DNA of 38,529 nt from Oxalobacteraceae bacterium (GCA_021298555.1 JAJTGE010000009.1:1-38529); one strand, 5' to 3'. Counted from the first letter of the stretch, positions 1 through 9,483 are shown. Notes: generated from the sequence alone by a model not told the origin. A program made the numbers and translations.

Positions 1-11
1 ATTATCTCACC

Positions 12-722
12 ATGGATCGCCATGACGTACTGCTACCTATGCTAGTGACCCTGTTTGATTACGATAAAGCACAACGCTCTGCGTTAGAAGCGTTATTGAA
101 CAGCGCTGGTTACTTGTGCACGAGTTTTGTTAGCACTAAATCGCTGATCGACAGCCTCAGTGTGTCAGAACCCGACTTGCTGATAGCTCACTGGCGCTCA
201 GAAGAGGACGCGGTGAGCCTATTAAATAAAGTAAAGACACTCTGGCCCACCCTGCCACTTTTGATTATTACTGGGCGTGCACCGGACAATACGCTTGCGC
301 ATCTACTGGCTGACAGCCCAGCGGACTTTCTTATCAAACCCGTTAGACCCGCTGAATTTCGACTGAGAATAACTATACTGGCTACCCGGCATCGTCCCGA
401 ATCCATCAAAGACGATAATCTGACGTTTGGTAATTTCACTTTTAATAAGCGATTGACTAGCGTGATGCTAAATGGGCAATCAATCTCTCTAACCCAAAAA
501 GAATTCGAACTCGCCTTATTTTTTTTCCAAAACCTGGGGCGCCCTCTGTCCCGAGCTTTTATCCATGAAGCGATCTGGTCGCAGGATGCCGAATTTTCTT
601 CCCGCACCCTTGATACCCACGTTTCCAGAGTGCGCAATAAGCTGGGACTTACGCCCGCAGCCGGCTACCAACTAGCACCCGTTTATAGTTTCGGCTATCG
701 ATTGGAAGTTTTGAGGGACTAG
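12..722 (+). CDS. OmpR/PhoB-family response regulator with degenerate receiver domain
   Basis: This is a DNA-binding transcriptional regulator. Residues about 10-125 have the receiver fold, with the switch Thr (T87 in LLIITG) and the conserved Lys-Pro (K109-P110). The position that normally holds the phospho-accepting Asp, six residues after the P-D pair at 54-55, is H60, and the usual acidic pair reads F-D-Y-D. Residues about 137-233 form a winged helix with the typical [14 protein letters not shown] recognition-helix region. Ordinary Asp phosphorylation is therefore unlikely (inference). No histidine kinase is visible. The ATG at 12 has no clear ribosome site and the frame is open to the window edge, so the true start could lie upstream, or at the ATG at 39 (M10). 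It lies 31 bp before hemA on the same strand. The regulon is unknown. Confidence 0.85.
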   Translation: MDRHDVLLPMLVTLFDYDKAQRSALEALLNSAGYLCTSFVSTKSLIDSLSVSEPDLLIAHWRSEEDAVSLLNKVKTLWPTLPLLIITGRAPDNTLAHLLADSPADFLIKPVRPAEFRLRITILATRHRPESIKDDNLTFGNFTFNKRLTSVMLNGQSISLTQKEFELALFFFQNLGRPLSRAFIHEAIWSQDAEFSSRTLDTHVSRVRNKLGLTPAAGYQLAPVYSFGYRLEVLRD

Positions 723-741
723 CCGACTGGCGAGGGAGGTC

Positions 742-747
742 TATAAT
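742..747 (+). promoter_or_regulatory. Candidate -10 box upstream of hemA
   Basis: A perfect TATAAT lies in the 31-bp gap between the response regulator and hemA. I see no good -35 at 16-18 bp spacing; the nearest TTGAGG at 711 is 25 bp away. The start point would fall near 754, at the GTG start of hemA. That would favour the ATG at 781 as translation start, or a near-leaderless transcript. Confidence 0.4.
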
Positions 748-753
748 AGGCCA

Positions 754-2070
754 GTGTCAACTTTTACTGACTCATCCAGCATGCACCTGCTCGCCGTAGG
801 GCTCAATCACACCACTGCCCCAGTCTCGCTGCGCGAGAAAGTGGCTTTCCCTGCTGACCAACTTGGTCAGGCGGTGGCCTCGGCGTGCGCGTGGTTTGAT
901 AACACAGGCAAGCGTCCTCAATCGCAAGAAGCAGCCATACTGTCTACTTGCAACCGCACCGAAATCTACGGCGCAAGCGCCAATGACGGAAATATCGAAG
1001 CCGCTCTTGATTCAACCGCACGCTTTGTCGCGGATTATCACAAGCTACCTTTTTCCGAACTCCGCCCTTATTTGTACGCCTTGCCTCAGGATGAAGCCGT
1101 CAGACACGCCTTTCGCGTTGCCTCTGGCTTAGATTCCATGGTCTTGGGTGAGCCACAAATTTTGGGGCAGATGAAAGACGCCGTTCGCCAGGCCGAAGCC
1201 GCCGGCGGACTCGGCACGTATCTGCACCAAATGTTTCAACGCACCTTTGCTGTTGCCAAGGAAGTGCGCTCCACAACAGAAATCGGCGCTCACAGTGTTT
1301 ATATGGCTGCTGCTGCCGTTCGTTTATCTGAACGAATTTTCGACAAGCTAAGCGATCAGCACGTATTGTTCATCGGTGCGGGCGAGATGATAGAGCTGTG
1401 CGCAACTCACTTTGCTGCGCGCTCTCCGAAAAGCATAACTATCGCCAACCGCACCATAGAGCGCGCCGAACAACTCGCCGATCGCTTTGGTGGCAAGGCT
1501 ATGCGACTGGCCGAACTGCCCGACCAACTCGCACAGTTCGATGTGGTGGTTTCTTGTACTGCCTCTTCTTTACCCATCATAGGTCTGGGCATGGTTGAGC
1601 GCGCCATCAAGGCGCGCCGTCGCAAACCTATCTTTATGGTCGATCTTGCTGTGCCGCGCGATATTGAGACTGAAGTATCACGACTCAATGACGTCTTTCT
1701 TTATACCGTTGATGATTTAGGAACCGCAGTACAGATCGGTATAGAAAATCGGCAATCTGCTGTTGCACAAGCAGAATCCATTATCGATACACGCGTTCAG
1801 GCGTTTATGAATTGGGTGGATAGCCGCGCGGTTGTGCCTCTGATACAAAACCTGCAAGAGAGCAGTGAAATAATGCGTCAAGTCGAACTTGAACGTGCAC
1901 GCAAGCTACTCGCTAAAGGTGAAGATATCGAGGTCGTGCTTGAAGCGTTATCCAAAGGCCTGACGGCTAAATTCCTGCACGGCCCACAACAGGCATTACA
2001 TACGGCTGATCCCGACGAGCGAGCTCGTCTTGCACAATTACTGCCTCAACTGTTCCGAACCAAGCGCTAG
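754..2070 (+). CDS. hemA: Glutamyl-tRNA reductase
   Basis: It catalyses NADPH-dependent reduction of glutamyl-tRNA(Glu) to glutamate-1-semialdehyde, the first committed step of C5-pathway tetrapyrrole synthesis in the cytoplasm. The 438-residue product has the catalytic domain with the signature [10 protein letters not shown] and nucleophile C66, the [15 protein letters not shown] block (about 125-139), an NADP-binding Rossmann domain with GAGEM at 208-212, and a C-terminal helical dimerisation domain. The listed start is GTG, with GGAGG at 735-739, which is 14 nt away and so rather far. The ATG at 781 gives 429 residues beginning [10 protein letters not shown], which matches the usual family N-terminus, and is a serious alternative. 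It is followed by prfA, a common betaproteobacterial pairing. Confidence 0.97.
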   Translation: MSTFTDSSSMHLLAVGLNHTTAPVSLREKVAFPADQLGQAVASACAWFDNTGKRPQSQEAAILSTCNRTEIYGASANDGNIEAALDSTARFVADYHKLPFSELRPYLYALPQDEAVRHAFRVASGLDSMVLGEPQILGQMKDAVRQAEAAGGLGTYLHQMFQRTFAVAKEVRSTTEIGAHSVYMAAAAVRLSERIFDKLSDQHVLFIGAGEMIELCATHFAARSPKSITIANRTIERAEQLADRFGGKAMRLAELPDQLAQFDVVVSCTASSLPIIGLGMVERAIKARRRKPIFMVDLAVPRDIETEVSRLNDVFLYTVDDLGTAVQIGIENRQSAVAQAESIIDTRVQAFMNWVDSRAVVPLIQNLQESSEIMRQVELERARKLLAKGEDIEVVLEALSKGLTAKFLHGPQQALHTADPDERARLAQLLPQLFRTKR

Positions 2071-2099
2071 CTACGCTAGTCAGACATGTAGTTGCCTTC

Positions 2100-2118
2100 A
2101 CGCTTAATGACTAAGCGT
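2100..2118 (+). other. Small hairpin between hemA and prfA
   Basis: ACGCTTA and TAAGCGT form a perfect 7-bp inverted repeat around a 5-nt loop in the 73-bp gap between hemA and prfA. No T-run follows, so it is not a convincing intrinsic terminator. It may be an RNA-stability or attenuation element, or have no function. Confidence 0.35.
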
Positions 2119-2143
2119 TGTCTATGATTCACCCATCCCATAC

Positions 2144-3226
2144 ATGAAACCTTCGCTGCTACAGAAGCTGGACCAACTTGCTCAGCGTCTTGAAGAAGTC
2201 GGCGCTCTGCTAAATCAAGAAAATGCCACTGCCGACATGGATCAGTACCGTCGGCTCACGCGCGAACACTCGGAACTCGAGCCACTGGTTGCATTGCATG
2301 CTCAATGGAACCAGGCCAATGATGATTTGCGCGCCGCCCGCGACATGCTCTCTGATCCAGAAATGAAAGCGTTTGCGCAAGAAGAAATCGATGCGGCTCA
2401 GAGCCGTGCAGAGCATCTGGAAATTGAATTACAAAAGATGATGCTGCCCAAAGATCCTAACGATGAGCGCAATATTTTTCTGGAAATTCGCGCTGGCACG
2501 GGTGGTGATGAATCGGCATTATTTGCTGGTGATTTGCTGCGCATGTACATACGCTATGCAGAGCGGCAACGCTGGCAAGTCGAAATGGTGTCGGAATCTG
2601 CATCAGAAATTGGCGGATACAAAGAAGTCATCGTGCGCTTAATTGGTGCCGGGGTATATTCCAGAATGAAATTTGAGTCTGGCGGACATCGCGTGCAACG
2701 CGTACCAGAAACAGAGGCCCAGGGAAGAATTCACACGTCTGCATGCACTGTTGCTGTCATGCCTGAAGCGGATGAAATAGGAGAGGTTGAAATCAACCCC
2801 TCAGAACTTCGTATTGATACGTACCGTGCATCCGGCGCAGGTGGGCAGCACATAAACAAAACTGATTCGGCTGTGCGTATTACTCACCTGCCAACGGGTA
2901 TAGTCGTTGAGTGTCAAGATGATCGCAGTCAGCATAAAAATAAAGCGCAGGCGATGAAGGTTCTAGCTACCCGCATTAAAGATGTTCAATTGCGGGCGCA
3001 GCAAAGCTCCGAGGCGGCAACCCGAAAGTCCTTGGTGGGTTCAGGTGATCGCAGCGAGCGCATACGCACCTATAATTTTCCGCAAGGTCGAATAACCGAC
3101 CATCGCATTAACCTAACGCTCTATAAACTTGAGGCGGTGATGGAAGGTGATTTGGATGAGCTTACCAGCTCGCTGATGGCCGAGCATCAAGCTGAACAAC
3201 TAGCTGCACTAGCAGAGTCCAACTAA
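2144..3226 (+). CDS. prfA: Peptide chain release factor 1
   Basis: It recognises UAA and UAG stop codons in the ribosomal A site and triggers peptidyl-tRNA hydrolysis. Its 360 residues match the usual RF1 length. The codon-recognition tripeptide occupies the PxT position as PET (188-190), following the HRVQRVP block; this identifies RF1 rather than RF2, which has SPF. The catalytic GGQ is at 233-235 in the [10 protein letters not shown] context; Q235 is the glutamine expected to be methylated by PrmC, encoded two genes downstream. The N-terminal third is helical. The ATG start lacks an obvious Shine-Dalgarno sequence. The stop is 1 bp before dsbB, which suggests co-transcription. Confidence 0.98.
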   Translation: MKPSLLQKLDQLAQRLEEVGALLNQENATADMDQYRRLTREHSELEPLVALHAQWNQANDDLRAARDMLSDPEMKAFAQEEIDAAQSRAEHLEIELQKMMLPKDPNDERNIFLEIRAGTGGDESALFAGDLLRMYIRYAERQRWQVEMVSESASEIGGYKEVIVRLIGAGVYSRMKFESGGHRVQRVPETEAQGRIHTSACTVAVMPEADEIGEVEINPSELRIDTYRASGAGGQHINKTDSAVRITHLPTGIVVECQDDRSQHKNKAQAMKVLATRIKDVQLRAQQSSEAATRKSLVGSGDRSERIRTYNFPQGRITDHRINLTLYKLEAVMEGDLDELTSSLMAEHQAEQLAALAESN

Positions 3227-3227
3227 T

Positions 3228-3713
3228 ATGAATAAATTCGCTAAGCCTGTCGTACTTTTAGTAGCTCTCATTTCTCTTGCACTACTCGCTGTGGGTTTAT
3301 ATATGCAGTTAGTTCTAGATATGTTGCCCTGTCCACTCTGTATATTGCAGCGCTACGCTTTTGCTCTTACTGCATTGCTGTGCTTGCTAACTATCGCACT
3401 ACCCACAAATTATTTGCGTGCTGGAGCTGCTGCTGCATCGCTTGCTTCTATTACTGGTGCAGGCATTGCGATTCGCCATTTGTGGGTGAAAGCGCATCCG
3501 ACCATATCGTGCGGTATTGATGCTCTCGAAGTCGCCTTAAATAAACTTGTTTTCGCGAACTGGCTGCCTGCATTGTTTCAGGCTGACGGTCTGTGCACCA
3601 CAGAATACGAACCTATTCTTGGGTTATCCATACCCGCGTGGGCGCTCATTTGGTTCTCTGGCTTCGCACTCACTATGTCGTTGATTGCTCTGCGTTACCG
3701 CCGTCCTGCATGA
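3228..3713 (+). CDS. dsbB: Disulfide bond formation protein B
   Basis: This inner-membrane quinone reductase reoxidises periplasmic DsbA and passes electrons to ubiquinone. The 161-residue product has four predicted membrane segments (about 8-27, 42-60, 64-84 and 134-156). It has the periplasmic CPLC motif (C35, C38), the conserved Arg four residues after the second Cys (R42, quinone-site position), and a second cysteine pair, C95 and C123, in the second periplasmic loop. All four redox cysteines are present. Only 1 bp separates it from prfA, and its stop overlaps the prmC start in an ATGA, so translation is probably coupled. No dsbA lies in the window. The position between prfA and prmC is unusual compared with the common prfA-prmC adjacency. 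Confidence 0.95.
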   Translation: MNKFAKPVVLLVALISLALLAVGLYMQLVLDMLPCPLCILQRYAFALTALLCLLTIALPTNYLRAGAAAASLASITGAGIAIRHLWVKAHPTISCGIDALEVALNKLVFANWLPALFQADGLCTTEYEPILGLSIPAWALIWFSGFALTMSLIALRYRRPA

Positions 3714-4510
3714 ATGTAGAAGACTTGCTCAAGGCGGCACCCGTATCACCTTTGGAAGCTCGCATACTTATCGCTCATAGCTTGCAGTGGTCACGCGTGC
3801 AGTTAATTACACAATCTAAAAATAGTCTCACTCCAAAACAAGTGGAAGAGATACAGTGCTTACTTGAGCGTAGGCTACAAGGCGAACCGATTGCTTACCT
3901 CACCGGACACCGCGAGTTTTATGGGTTGATGTTCGCAGTGACACCCGATGTACTAATACCTCGTCCAGAAACAGAATTACTGGTAGAGCTCGCTTTGGAA
4001 CGGATGTCATCCACTGCTCGCGTACTCGACATGGGTACTGGCTCAGGAGCGGTTGCCGTTGCGGTAGCTCATCAACGACCTGATGCTCACGTAGTTGCAA
4101 CCGATGTGAGCGCCAAAGCTCTTGAAGTAGCCCGGAAAAATGCATTGAGCAATCAAGTACAGATCGATTTTTTACTAAGTAATTGGTACGAAGTCATCAA
4201 TAAAAAATTTGATCTGATTGTGAGTAATCCGCCATATATTGCTGCAGGTGATGTGCATCTAACCCAAGGTGATTTACGCTTCGAACCTGCAGAGGCTCTA
4301 ACAGATCAGGCAACCGGTTTAACGGCCATCGAGAAAATTATCCGCGGTGCACCCGCGCATTTAGAGGTGGGCGGTTGGCTGCTGTTAGAGCATGGTTATG
4401 ACCAGGCTAGCGCCGTGCGCGAATTATTTGCATCTTCCAATTGGAGTGATGTGCAAAGTTGGTGTGATCTGGCGGGTATACAACGCGTTTCAGGAGCGCG
4501 ACTTCATTAA
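3710..4510 (+). CDS. prmC: Release factor glutamine methyltransferase
   Basis: It is an SAM-dependent N5-methyltransferase that modifies the GGQ glutamine of RF1 and RF2. The start is ATG 3710, which overlaps the dsbB stop by 4 nt (ATGA); this gives 266 residues and a normal N-terminus, whereas the longer open frame from 3593 only reads through dsbB. The N-terminal helical domain spans about 1-75. The Rossmann methyltransferase fold has the SAM loop DMGTGSGA at 107-114 and the catalytic NPPY at 173-176, which is diagnostic for amide-nitrogen methylation. Its substrate gene prfA is two genes upstream. The next gene, tex, begins 68 bp later. Confidence 0.97.
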   Translation: MNVEDLLKAAPVSPLEARILIAHSLQWSRVQLITQSKNSLTPKQVEEIQCLLERRLQGEPIAYLTGHREFYGLMFAVTPDVLIPRPETELLVELALERMSSTARVLDMGTGSGAVAVAVAHQRPDAHVVATDVSAKALEVARKNALSNQVQIDFLLSNWYEVINKKFDLIVSNPPYIAAGDVHLTQGDLRFEPAEALTDQATGLTAIEKIIRGAPAHLEVGGWLLLEHGYDQASAVRELFASSNWSDVQSWCDLAGIQRVSGARLH

Positions 4511-4578
4511 AAAACTTCACTAAGAATTTAAGCTACGCACTAAAAATTTCAACCCATTTTTTTATACAAAAACTAGTT

Positions 4579-6924
4579 ATGCTTCCTTCGATAGAACAAC
4601 GCCTCGCCAAAGAACTTGCTGCCCGCACCGATCAAGTCTCTGCTGCCATTGCATTACTCGACGATGGCGCTACCGTGCCGTTTATTGCGCGCTACCGCAA
4701 AGAAGCAACCGGCGGGCTCGATGATATTCAATTACGCTTGTTAGAGGAACGCCTGCGCTATTTGCGTGAGCTAGAAAGTCGCCGTGAGACGATATTAGCC
4801 TCCATCGAAGAGCAAGGCAAAATGACTCCCGAACTTAAGAAGGCTATCGAGAATGCTGAAGACAAAACACTGCTCGAAGATCTGTACTTGCCGTATCGTC
4901 CTAAGCGTCGCACGAAAGCACAGATAGCCATGGAAGCAGGACTCGAGCCCCTTGCTAACAGCTTACTCGATGATCCAACGCTGTCGCCAGATATCGAAGC
5001 CGAAAAATATTTATGCGCCGCCTTCACTACCGAACAAGGCGATAACCCTGGCATACCTGATACCAAGGCTGCACTAGATGGAGCGCGTCAAATCCTCATG
5101 GAGCGATTTGCTGAAGATGCACTTTTACTCCAGAGTTTGCGTGAATACCTGGTTGAACATAGCGTCGTTGATTCAAAAGTTATCGAAGGAAAACAAGACG
5201 CTGGTGAAAAATTTTCAGACTATTTTGAGTACTCCGAAAATCTTTCAGCCATACCTTCCCATCGCGCTTTAGCTTTATTACGCGGACGCCGCGAAGAGAT
5301 ACTCTCTGTATCTCTTCGGCTAGATAGCGAAATAGAAAAACCCAAGTGGGATGCTCCGCAAAATATGTGCGAAGCGAAAATCAGTTCGCATTTTAATATT
5401 AGTCAAAAAAATCGTGCTGCTGATAAATGGTTGCTCGACACGGTACGTTGGACCTGGCGCGTGAAAATTTTCATGCATCTCGAAACTGAATTAATGACTA
5501 AGCTGCGTGAAGAAGCCGAAGCTGAGGGCATACATGTCTTTGCACGAAATCTAAAAGCCTTGTTACTTGCTGCGCCCGCAGGTCCGCGAGTAACCATGGG
5601 ACTAGACCCCGGTCTGCGTACAGGTGTGAAAGTAGCCGTGGTGGATGCTACCGGCAAAGTCGTTGATACATCGACTATCTATCCCCACCAACCCCGCAAC
5701 GATTGGGATGGTTCGCTACACACACTCGCACAACTGGCACGCAAGCATCATGTGTCATTGATAGCTATTGGTAATGGCACGGCATCGCGTGAAACGGATC
5801 GCCTATCGCAAGACCTTATCAATCAACTTACGGAATTAAAGCTCAATAAAATTGTTGTCTCTGAGGCAGGGGCTTCCGTTTATTCAGCCTCTGAATTTGC
5901 ATCAAAAGAATTGCCTGACCTCGATGTTTCTATAAGGGGTGCCGTATCGATTGCACGCCGCCTGCAAGATCCGTTAGCTGAACTAGTCAAAATTGACCCG
6001 AAATCTATAGGTGTTGGTCAGTACCAGCATGATGTTTCACAAACTCGATTAGCGCGCGCCTTGGATGCTGTAGTTGAAGATTGTGTTAATGCGGTGGGCG
6101 TAGATGTCAACACTGCTTCTGCGCCCTTGTTAGCACGCGTATCCGGTCTCAGTAACACTGTCGCTTTAAGCATCGTTAATCATCGCGATCAAAAAGGAAT
6201 GTTCCGATCGCGCGCTGCACTACTTGACGTTCCACGGTTGGGAGACAAAACCTTTGAACAAGCTGCTGGGTTTTTACGAGTAATGAATGGCGATAATCCG
6301 CTAGACAGTTCTGCCGTTCATCCGGAATCGTATCCACTGGTTGAAAAAATTCTTACCGAAATCAAGCGCGATGTGAAGTCCATGATGGGTGACAGTACTT
6401 TACTCAAGTCGCTTGATCCTAAACGCTTTGTTGATGAGCATTTCGGATTACCCACCGTAATAGATATTCTGAAAGAGCTAGACAAACCCGGCCGTGACCC
6501 ACGTCCAGCCTTTGTGACAGCAAGCTTTCGTGACGGCGTCGAAGATATGAAAGACCTGCAAACGGATATGATTCTTGAAGGTGTCATTACCAACGTTGCT
6601 GCATTTGGGGCATTTGTCGATATCGGCGTTCATCAAGATGGCCTGGTTCATATCTCTGCCCTTTCAAATGAATTCGTAAAAGATCCCCATGCAGTAGTAA
6701 AGGTAGGCCAAGTGGTCAAGGTGAAGGTGCTGGAAGTCGACCAAAAGCGCAAACGGATTGCGCTAACCATGCGGCTCAATGACACAGCGTCAGCGCAGGA
6801 GCAGCGGCGCATGGGAACAGAACGGCCAGAACCTCGCGAACGTAACGCTAAGCCTAGGCCTACTCAGGAGGCTGTACCAGCCGGAAACGCCATGGCGGCG
6901 GCCTTTGCCAAGTTAAAAAATTAA
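4579..6924 (+). CDS. tex: Tex-family RNA-binding transcription accessory protein
   Basis: This cytoplasmic nucleic-acid-binding protein is the bacterial relative of Spt6. The 781-residue product is of family length. The visible order is an N-terminal helical region, a YqgF/RNase H-like domain starting near residue 335 with [12 protein letters not shown] at about 340, helix-hairpin-helix segments near 500-570 ([38 protein letters not shown]), an S1 RNA-binding domain at about 660-732 ([24 protein letters not shown]), and a charged, proline-rich tail. The upstream 68 bp is AT-rich without a convincing promoter or ribosome site. It sits between prmC and grxD, which are often adjacent in Burkholderiales. 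The precise cellular role of Tex is not well defined. Confidence 0.96.
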   Translation: MLPSIEQRLAKELAARTDQVSAAIALLDDGATVPFIARYRKEATGGLDDIQLRLLEERLRYLRELESRRETILASIEEQGKMTPELKKAIENAEDKTLLEDLYLPYRPKRRTKAQIAMEAGLEPLANSLLDDPTLSPDIEAEKYLCAAFTTEQGDNPGIPDTKAALDGARQILMERFAEDALLLQSLREYLVEHSVVDSKVIEGKQDAGEKFSDYFEYSENLSAIPSHRALALLRGRREEILSVSLRLDSEIEKPKWDAPQNMCEAKISSHFNISQKNRAADKWLLDTVRWTWRVKIFMHLETELMTKLREEAEAEGIHVFARNLKALLLAAPAGPRVTMGLDPGLRTGVKVAVVDATGKVVDTSTIYPHQPRNDWDGSLHTLAQLARKHHVSLIAIGNGTASRETDRLSQDLINQLTELKLNKIVVSEAGASVYSASEFASKELPDLDVSIRGAVSIARRLQDPLAELVKIDPKSIGVGQYQHDVSQTRLARALDAVVEDCVNAVGVDVNTASAPLLARVSGLSNTVALSIVNHRDQKGMFRSRAALLDVPRLGDKTFEQAAGFLRVMNGDNPLDSSAVHPESYPLVEKILTEIKRDVKSMMGDSTLLKSLDPKRFVDEHFGLPTVIDILKELDKPGRDPRPAFVTASFRDGVEDMKDLQTDMILEGVITNVAAFGAFVDIGVHQDGLVHISALSNEFVKDPHAVVKVGQVVKVKVLEVDQKRKRIALTMRLNDTASAQEQRRMGTERPEPRERNAKPRPTQEAVPAGNAMAAAFAKLKN

Positions 6925-6967
6925 GGCGATACACTTAAGCCAGCCGACGTACCCAGCCGCTTTTCCA

Positions 6968-7003
6968 TATAATGATGTTTTACCCTTTAATCTCTGTAGA
7001 GGA
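6968..7003 (+). promoter_or_regulatory. Candidate promoter and ribosome binding site for grxD
   Basis: A perfect TATAAT lies at 6968-6973, with only a weak -35 candidate (CCGACG at 6944-6949, 18-bp spacer). AGAGGA at 6998-7003 is a good Shine-Dalgarno sequence 4 nt before the ATG at 7008. This favours that start over the in-frame ATG at 6972, which would overlap the -10 box. Confidence 0.5.
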
Positions 7004-7007
7004 CGCA

Positions 7008-7319
7008 ATGAGCGACGTTAATTCCTGGATCAAAGAAACTGTCAGCAGCCACTCAGTTGTGCTGTTCATGAAGGGCACTGCCCAATTTCCACAATGTGGG
7101 TTCTCAGGCCGTGCCATAGAACTACTCAAAGAAACTGGCGTAAAAGATCTCGTCACCATCAACGTACTGGACGACGATGAAGTCCGCCAAGGCATCAAGG
7201 AATTCTCCAACTGGCCTACGGTTCCGCAGCTTTACGTCAAAGGCGAATTCATAGGTGGAACAGACATCATGGTGGAAATGTTTGAATCGGGCGAGCTACA
7301 GACCCTGCTGAAAGCGTAG
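7008..7319 (+). CDS. grxD: Monothiol glutaredoxin, CGFS type
   Basis: It is a small cytoplasmic protein that carries or transfers [2Fe-2S] clusters and partners with BolA proteins. From ATG 7008 the product is 103 residues, typical for Grx4/GrxD. It has the CGFS active site with C30 in QFPQCGFSG and the glutathione-binding [16 protein letters not shown] segment. The start was chosen because AGAGGA lies just upstream; the ATG at 6972 would add twelve residues foreign to the family. ubiX begins 5 bp after the stop. A BolA/IbaG gene lies much further along, at 30184-30420. Confidence 0.96.
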   Translation: MSDVNSWIKETVSSHSVVLFMKGTAQFPQCGFSGRAIELLKETGVKDLVTINVLDDDEVRQGIKEFSNWPTVPQLYVKGEFIGGTDIMVEMFESGELQTLLKA

Positions 7320-7324
7320 TCTTC

Positions 7325-7909
7325 ATGAAGCGCATAGTCGTTGCTATCACCGGCGCCTCTGGCGCCATGTATGGCATACGACTGCTGCAATGGCTGCGCG
7401 CAAACCAGCAGATAGAAACGCATTTGATGATCTCGGATGCGGGTGTGCTTAGCGTTCATCACGAGCTTGACATGAAGCGCAAGGACATCGAGGCACTAGC
7501 CGATGTCGTGCATAGTGTTCGCGACGTGGGGGCGTGTGTTGCGAGCGGATCATTTCATTCAGCGGGCATGATTGTCGCCCCCTGCTCTATGAAAACCCTG
7601 GGCTCTATCGCCAACGGACTTTCGGACAACCTGATATCCCGCGCTGCCGATGTCATGCTCAAGGAACGACGTCGCTTGGTATTAATGGTGCGAGAAACGC
7701 CGTTTAATCTTGCTCACTTACGTAACATGACCTACGTCACCGAAATGGGCGGGATCATCTATCCGCCCCTCCCTGCGCTTTATCAAAAACCTCAAACGAT
7801 CGAAGAAATGATAGATCACACTGCTGGCAGGGTATTGGATTTATTCGACATCGACCAGGCTCTGGCGCCGCAATGGCAGGGTCTAAAGTCAGCGCACGCA
7901 GATACCTGA
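7325..7909 (+). CDS. ubiX: Flavin prenyltransferase
   Basis: It attaches a dimethylallyl unit to FMN, making the prenyl-FMN cofactor that UbiD-type decarboxylases need for ubiquinone synthesis. The 194-residue product starts MKRIVVAITGASGAMYG, the FMN-binding loop of the family. It contains the conserved CSMKTLGSIANGLSDNLI segment (about 91-108) and the LKERRRLVLMVRETPFN prenyl-binding block. Start and length match the family. It follows grxD by 5 bp and is probably the last gene of the plus-strand cluster. Its stop codon directly abuts the stop of the convergent gene at 7910, and no terminator fits between them. Confidence 0.96.
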   Translation: MKRIVVAITGASGAMYGIRLLQWLRANQQIETHLMISDAGVLSVHHELDMKRKDIEALADVVHSVRDVGACVASGSFHSAGMIVAPCSMKTLGSIANGLSDNLISRAADVMLKERRRLVLMVRETPFNLAHLRNMTYVTEMGGIIYPPLPALYQKPQTIEEMIDHTAGRVLDLFDIDQALAPQWQGLKSAHADT

Positions 7910-8443
7910 TTAGGTGCGCCCCTTCATTGACTCCAGGGTCTCTTGATTTTGTTCGTTTTGCAATTCTCTCTTATCTCGCAGACCACTAACCATACGATCG
8001 ACAGCGGCCTTGTAGCCTGTCATAGAAAATTTACTTACCTTAAATTTTCCATCACTTAACGGAAAAGCAAAACCAACAACGGCCGTTTTCTGAAATGCCT
8101 GATTCATGGTCTCCGACTCGTTGAACCAGTAAACCAAAATATCACCATTAGCCGTAGTCACCGGCTCACACACGGCCTCCACTGACAAAGCCCCACCCTC
8201 AGTGGTGACCATTAGCGGGTAATTACCGCTAGGCTCACAGTCTATGCCATTGGCGAAATAATATCGGCAGTATCCTTCGGCGCATAAAATGCCAAATGTC
8301 GACATACCGTTTTCATGGGTAGTTGCTTCACCCATACCTTCAAAGAACTGGGAAGACCAGTCCCCATGCTCTACACGATTATCGGCAAGTGCCATTAACG
8401 GTAAAAATAAAAGCCACGTTAAACCGGTTAGCGCTAAACGCAT
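7910..8443 (-). CDS. Hypothetical secreted protein with four cysteines
   Basis: I do not recognise this 177-residue protein. It begins with a clear Sec signal peptide (MRLALTGLTWLLFLPLMALA, cleavage after about residue 20) and has no lipobox, so it is probably periplasmic. The mature part holds four cysteines: three in the segment ILCAEGYCRYYFANGIDCE and one at VEAVCEP, which could form two disulfides. The C-terminus (about 145-177) is charged and probably helical. A GGAG ribosome site lies 7 nt before the ATG. The upstream 53 bp is AT-rich, with TATTAT-like -10 candidates. The layout loosely recalls small invasion-associated-locus-B-type proteins, but I cannot support that assignment. Confidence 0.75.
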   Translation of the reverse strand: MRLALTGLTWLLFLPLMALADNRVEHGDWSSQFFEGMGEATTHENGMSTFGILCAEGYCRYYFANGIDCEPSGNYPLMVTTEGGALSVEAVCEPVTTANGDILVYWFNESETMNQAFQKTAVVGFAFPLSDGKFKVSKFSMTGYKAAVDRMVSGLRDKRELQNEQNQETLESMKGRT

Positions 8444-8496
8444 AAAAAAGCTCCGAAATTTTTATAATAAAAAATCTGTACCTACGAATTCATTTT

Positions 8497-9291
8497 TTAA
8501 TCAACGTCTAAACTAGCTTGGCCCAATTCAGAGACTTCGATGCGTACTTTGTCACCTGCATTTAACCACTGTGTTTGAACCACACTGCCCAATAATACGA
8601 ATTCTCCCGCTCTAATCCCGGGTAATCCATGTTCGCCATGTGCATTGGCTAGCCAAGCTAATGCATTCAACGGGTGACCCATTACCAAAGAGCTCATACC
8701 GCTAGCTACTTCGACATCATTAATCCATGTTCGTCCAGTTAACGCTGCCAGATCAAGATGACGCCAATTCGTCATTGGATCTCCCAACACGCAACCTGCA
8801 TTATAAAAATCATCCGCAGCTAAGGTGCGTACACCCAGCGCGCGATAATCCGTGTAACGCTCATCAACGAGCTCCATTCCGACCATCACCTCGCCAACGG
8901 CATCCTCGACGCTTTCACGCGTATACGGCATGGCTCTTGGCAGTAAATCGTGCGCCAGACGAACTGCGATTTCACATTCGATGCCAATTTTTACAAAGCT
9001 ACTGCGCAGGACACGGCCATGCTTATGCATGACTGTTTTATCAAATACTCGCCCAGTGGCTGGGTGGTCGATATTAACAAAAGCCTGCATAACTGGCGTG
9101 GTGCAGCCGATCTTGTGACCGACCACTGCGCCTTGCCCGTTGGCCGTCAACAAGCTATTTAATGCAGTTTGAATTTCATAACACTCGGTCATGTCATTCG
9201 GTACCAAATCCGATGGCAAATGCGTAATCGGCGTCAAAGACAGGCGCTGCTGCATTATTAGCCCGGCTGCTAGTTGTGCTCTTGTTTGCAA
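8497..9291 (-). CDS. 2-keto-4-pentenoate hydratase / 4-oxalocrotonate decarboxylase family protein
   Basis: It belongs to the fumarylacetoacetase-fold hydratase/decarboxylase group (MhpD/DmpE/DmpH type), which acts on 2-oxo-dienoates from meta-cleavage of aromatics. The 264-residue length fits. Family features are the GHKIGCT segment (K60) and the divalent-metal glutamates E105 and E107 in GIECEIAVRL, with E140 in VGMELVDERY. Hydratase and decarboxylase cannot be told apart from sequence alone, and no other meta-cleavage gene is nearby, so the substrate is unknown. The start at 9291 is TTG, supported by AAGGGGA just upstream; the next in-frame ATG would remove twelve residues. Confidence 0.85.
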   Translation of the reverse strand: MQTRAQLAAGLIMQQRLSLTPITHLPSDLVPNDMTECYEIQTALNSLLTANGQGAVVGHKIGCTTPVMQAFVNIDHPATGRVFDKTVMHKHGRVLRSSFVKIGIECEIAVRLAHDLLPRAMPYTRESVEDAVGEVMVGMELVDERYTDYRALGVRTLAADDFYNAGCVLGDPMTNWRHLDLAALTGRTWINDVEVASGMSSLVMGHPLNALAWLANAHGEHGLPGIRAGEFVLLGSVVQTQWLNAGDKVRIEVSELGQASLDVD

Positions 9292-9401
9292 GATATCCCC
9301 TTACTGGTCACAGTGCTTTGTTCATGTGTTGCAGCTAGTCTAGCAAAATTATTATTCCCATCCCGTTTACTGTTTTACAGGGTCGAAATGTACTCGCTCG
9401 A

Positions 9402-9447
9402 ATGAAAATTTATGCTTTTTTTTGGTAACTTGCTGCGAAATTTTCAT
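9402..9447. repeat. 10-bp perfect inverted repeat upstream of cstA
   Basis: ATGAAAATTT (9402-9411) and AAATTTTCAT (9438-9447) are perfect reverse complements separated by 26 bp. They lie in the 244-bp divergent region between the hydratase gene (-) and cstA (+). The arms could be paired operator half-sites acting on either gene. The function is inferred from position only. Confidence 0.45.
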
Positions 9448-9483
9448 GCGTCCAAAACGTAAAGATTGGGTATTTATGAGGGG

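Noticed and set aside
188-637. 149-codon minus-strand open frame inside the first response regulator
   Set aside because: It lies fully antisense to a gene with clear receiver and winged-helix domains.
2705-2714. PET instead of PAT in the RF1 stop-codon recognition motif
   Set aside because: The RF1 motif is PxT and the middle residue varies among bacteria; this does not imply altered codon recognition.
8455-8480. Near-palindromic TTTTATAATAAAA between the two minus-strand genes
   Set aside because: An AT-rich promoter region is a sufficient explanation; a TATTAT-type -10 on the minus strand fits, and there is no GC stem for a terminator.
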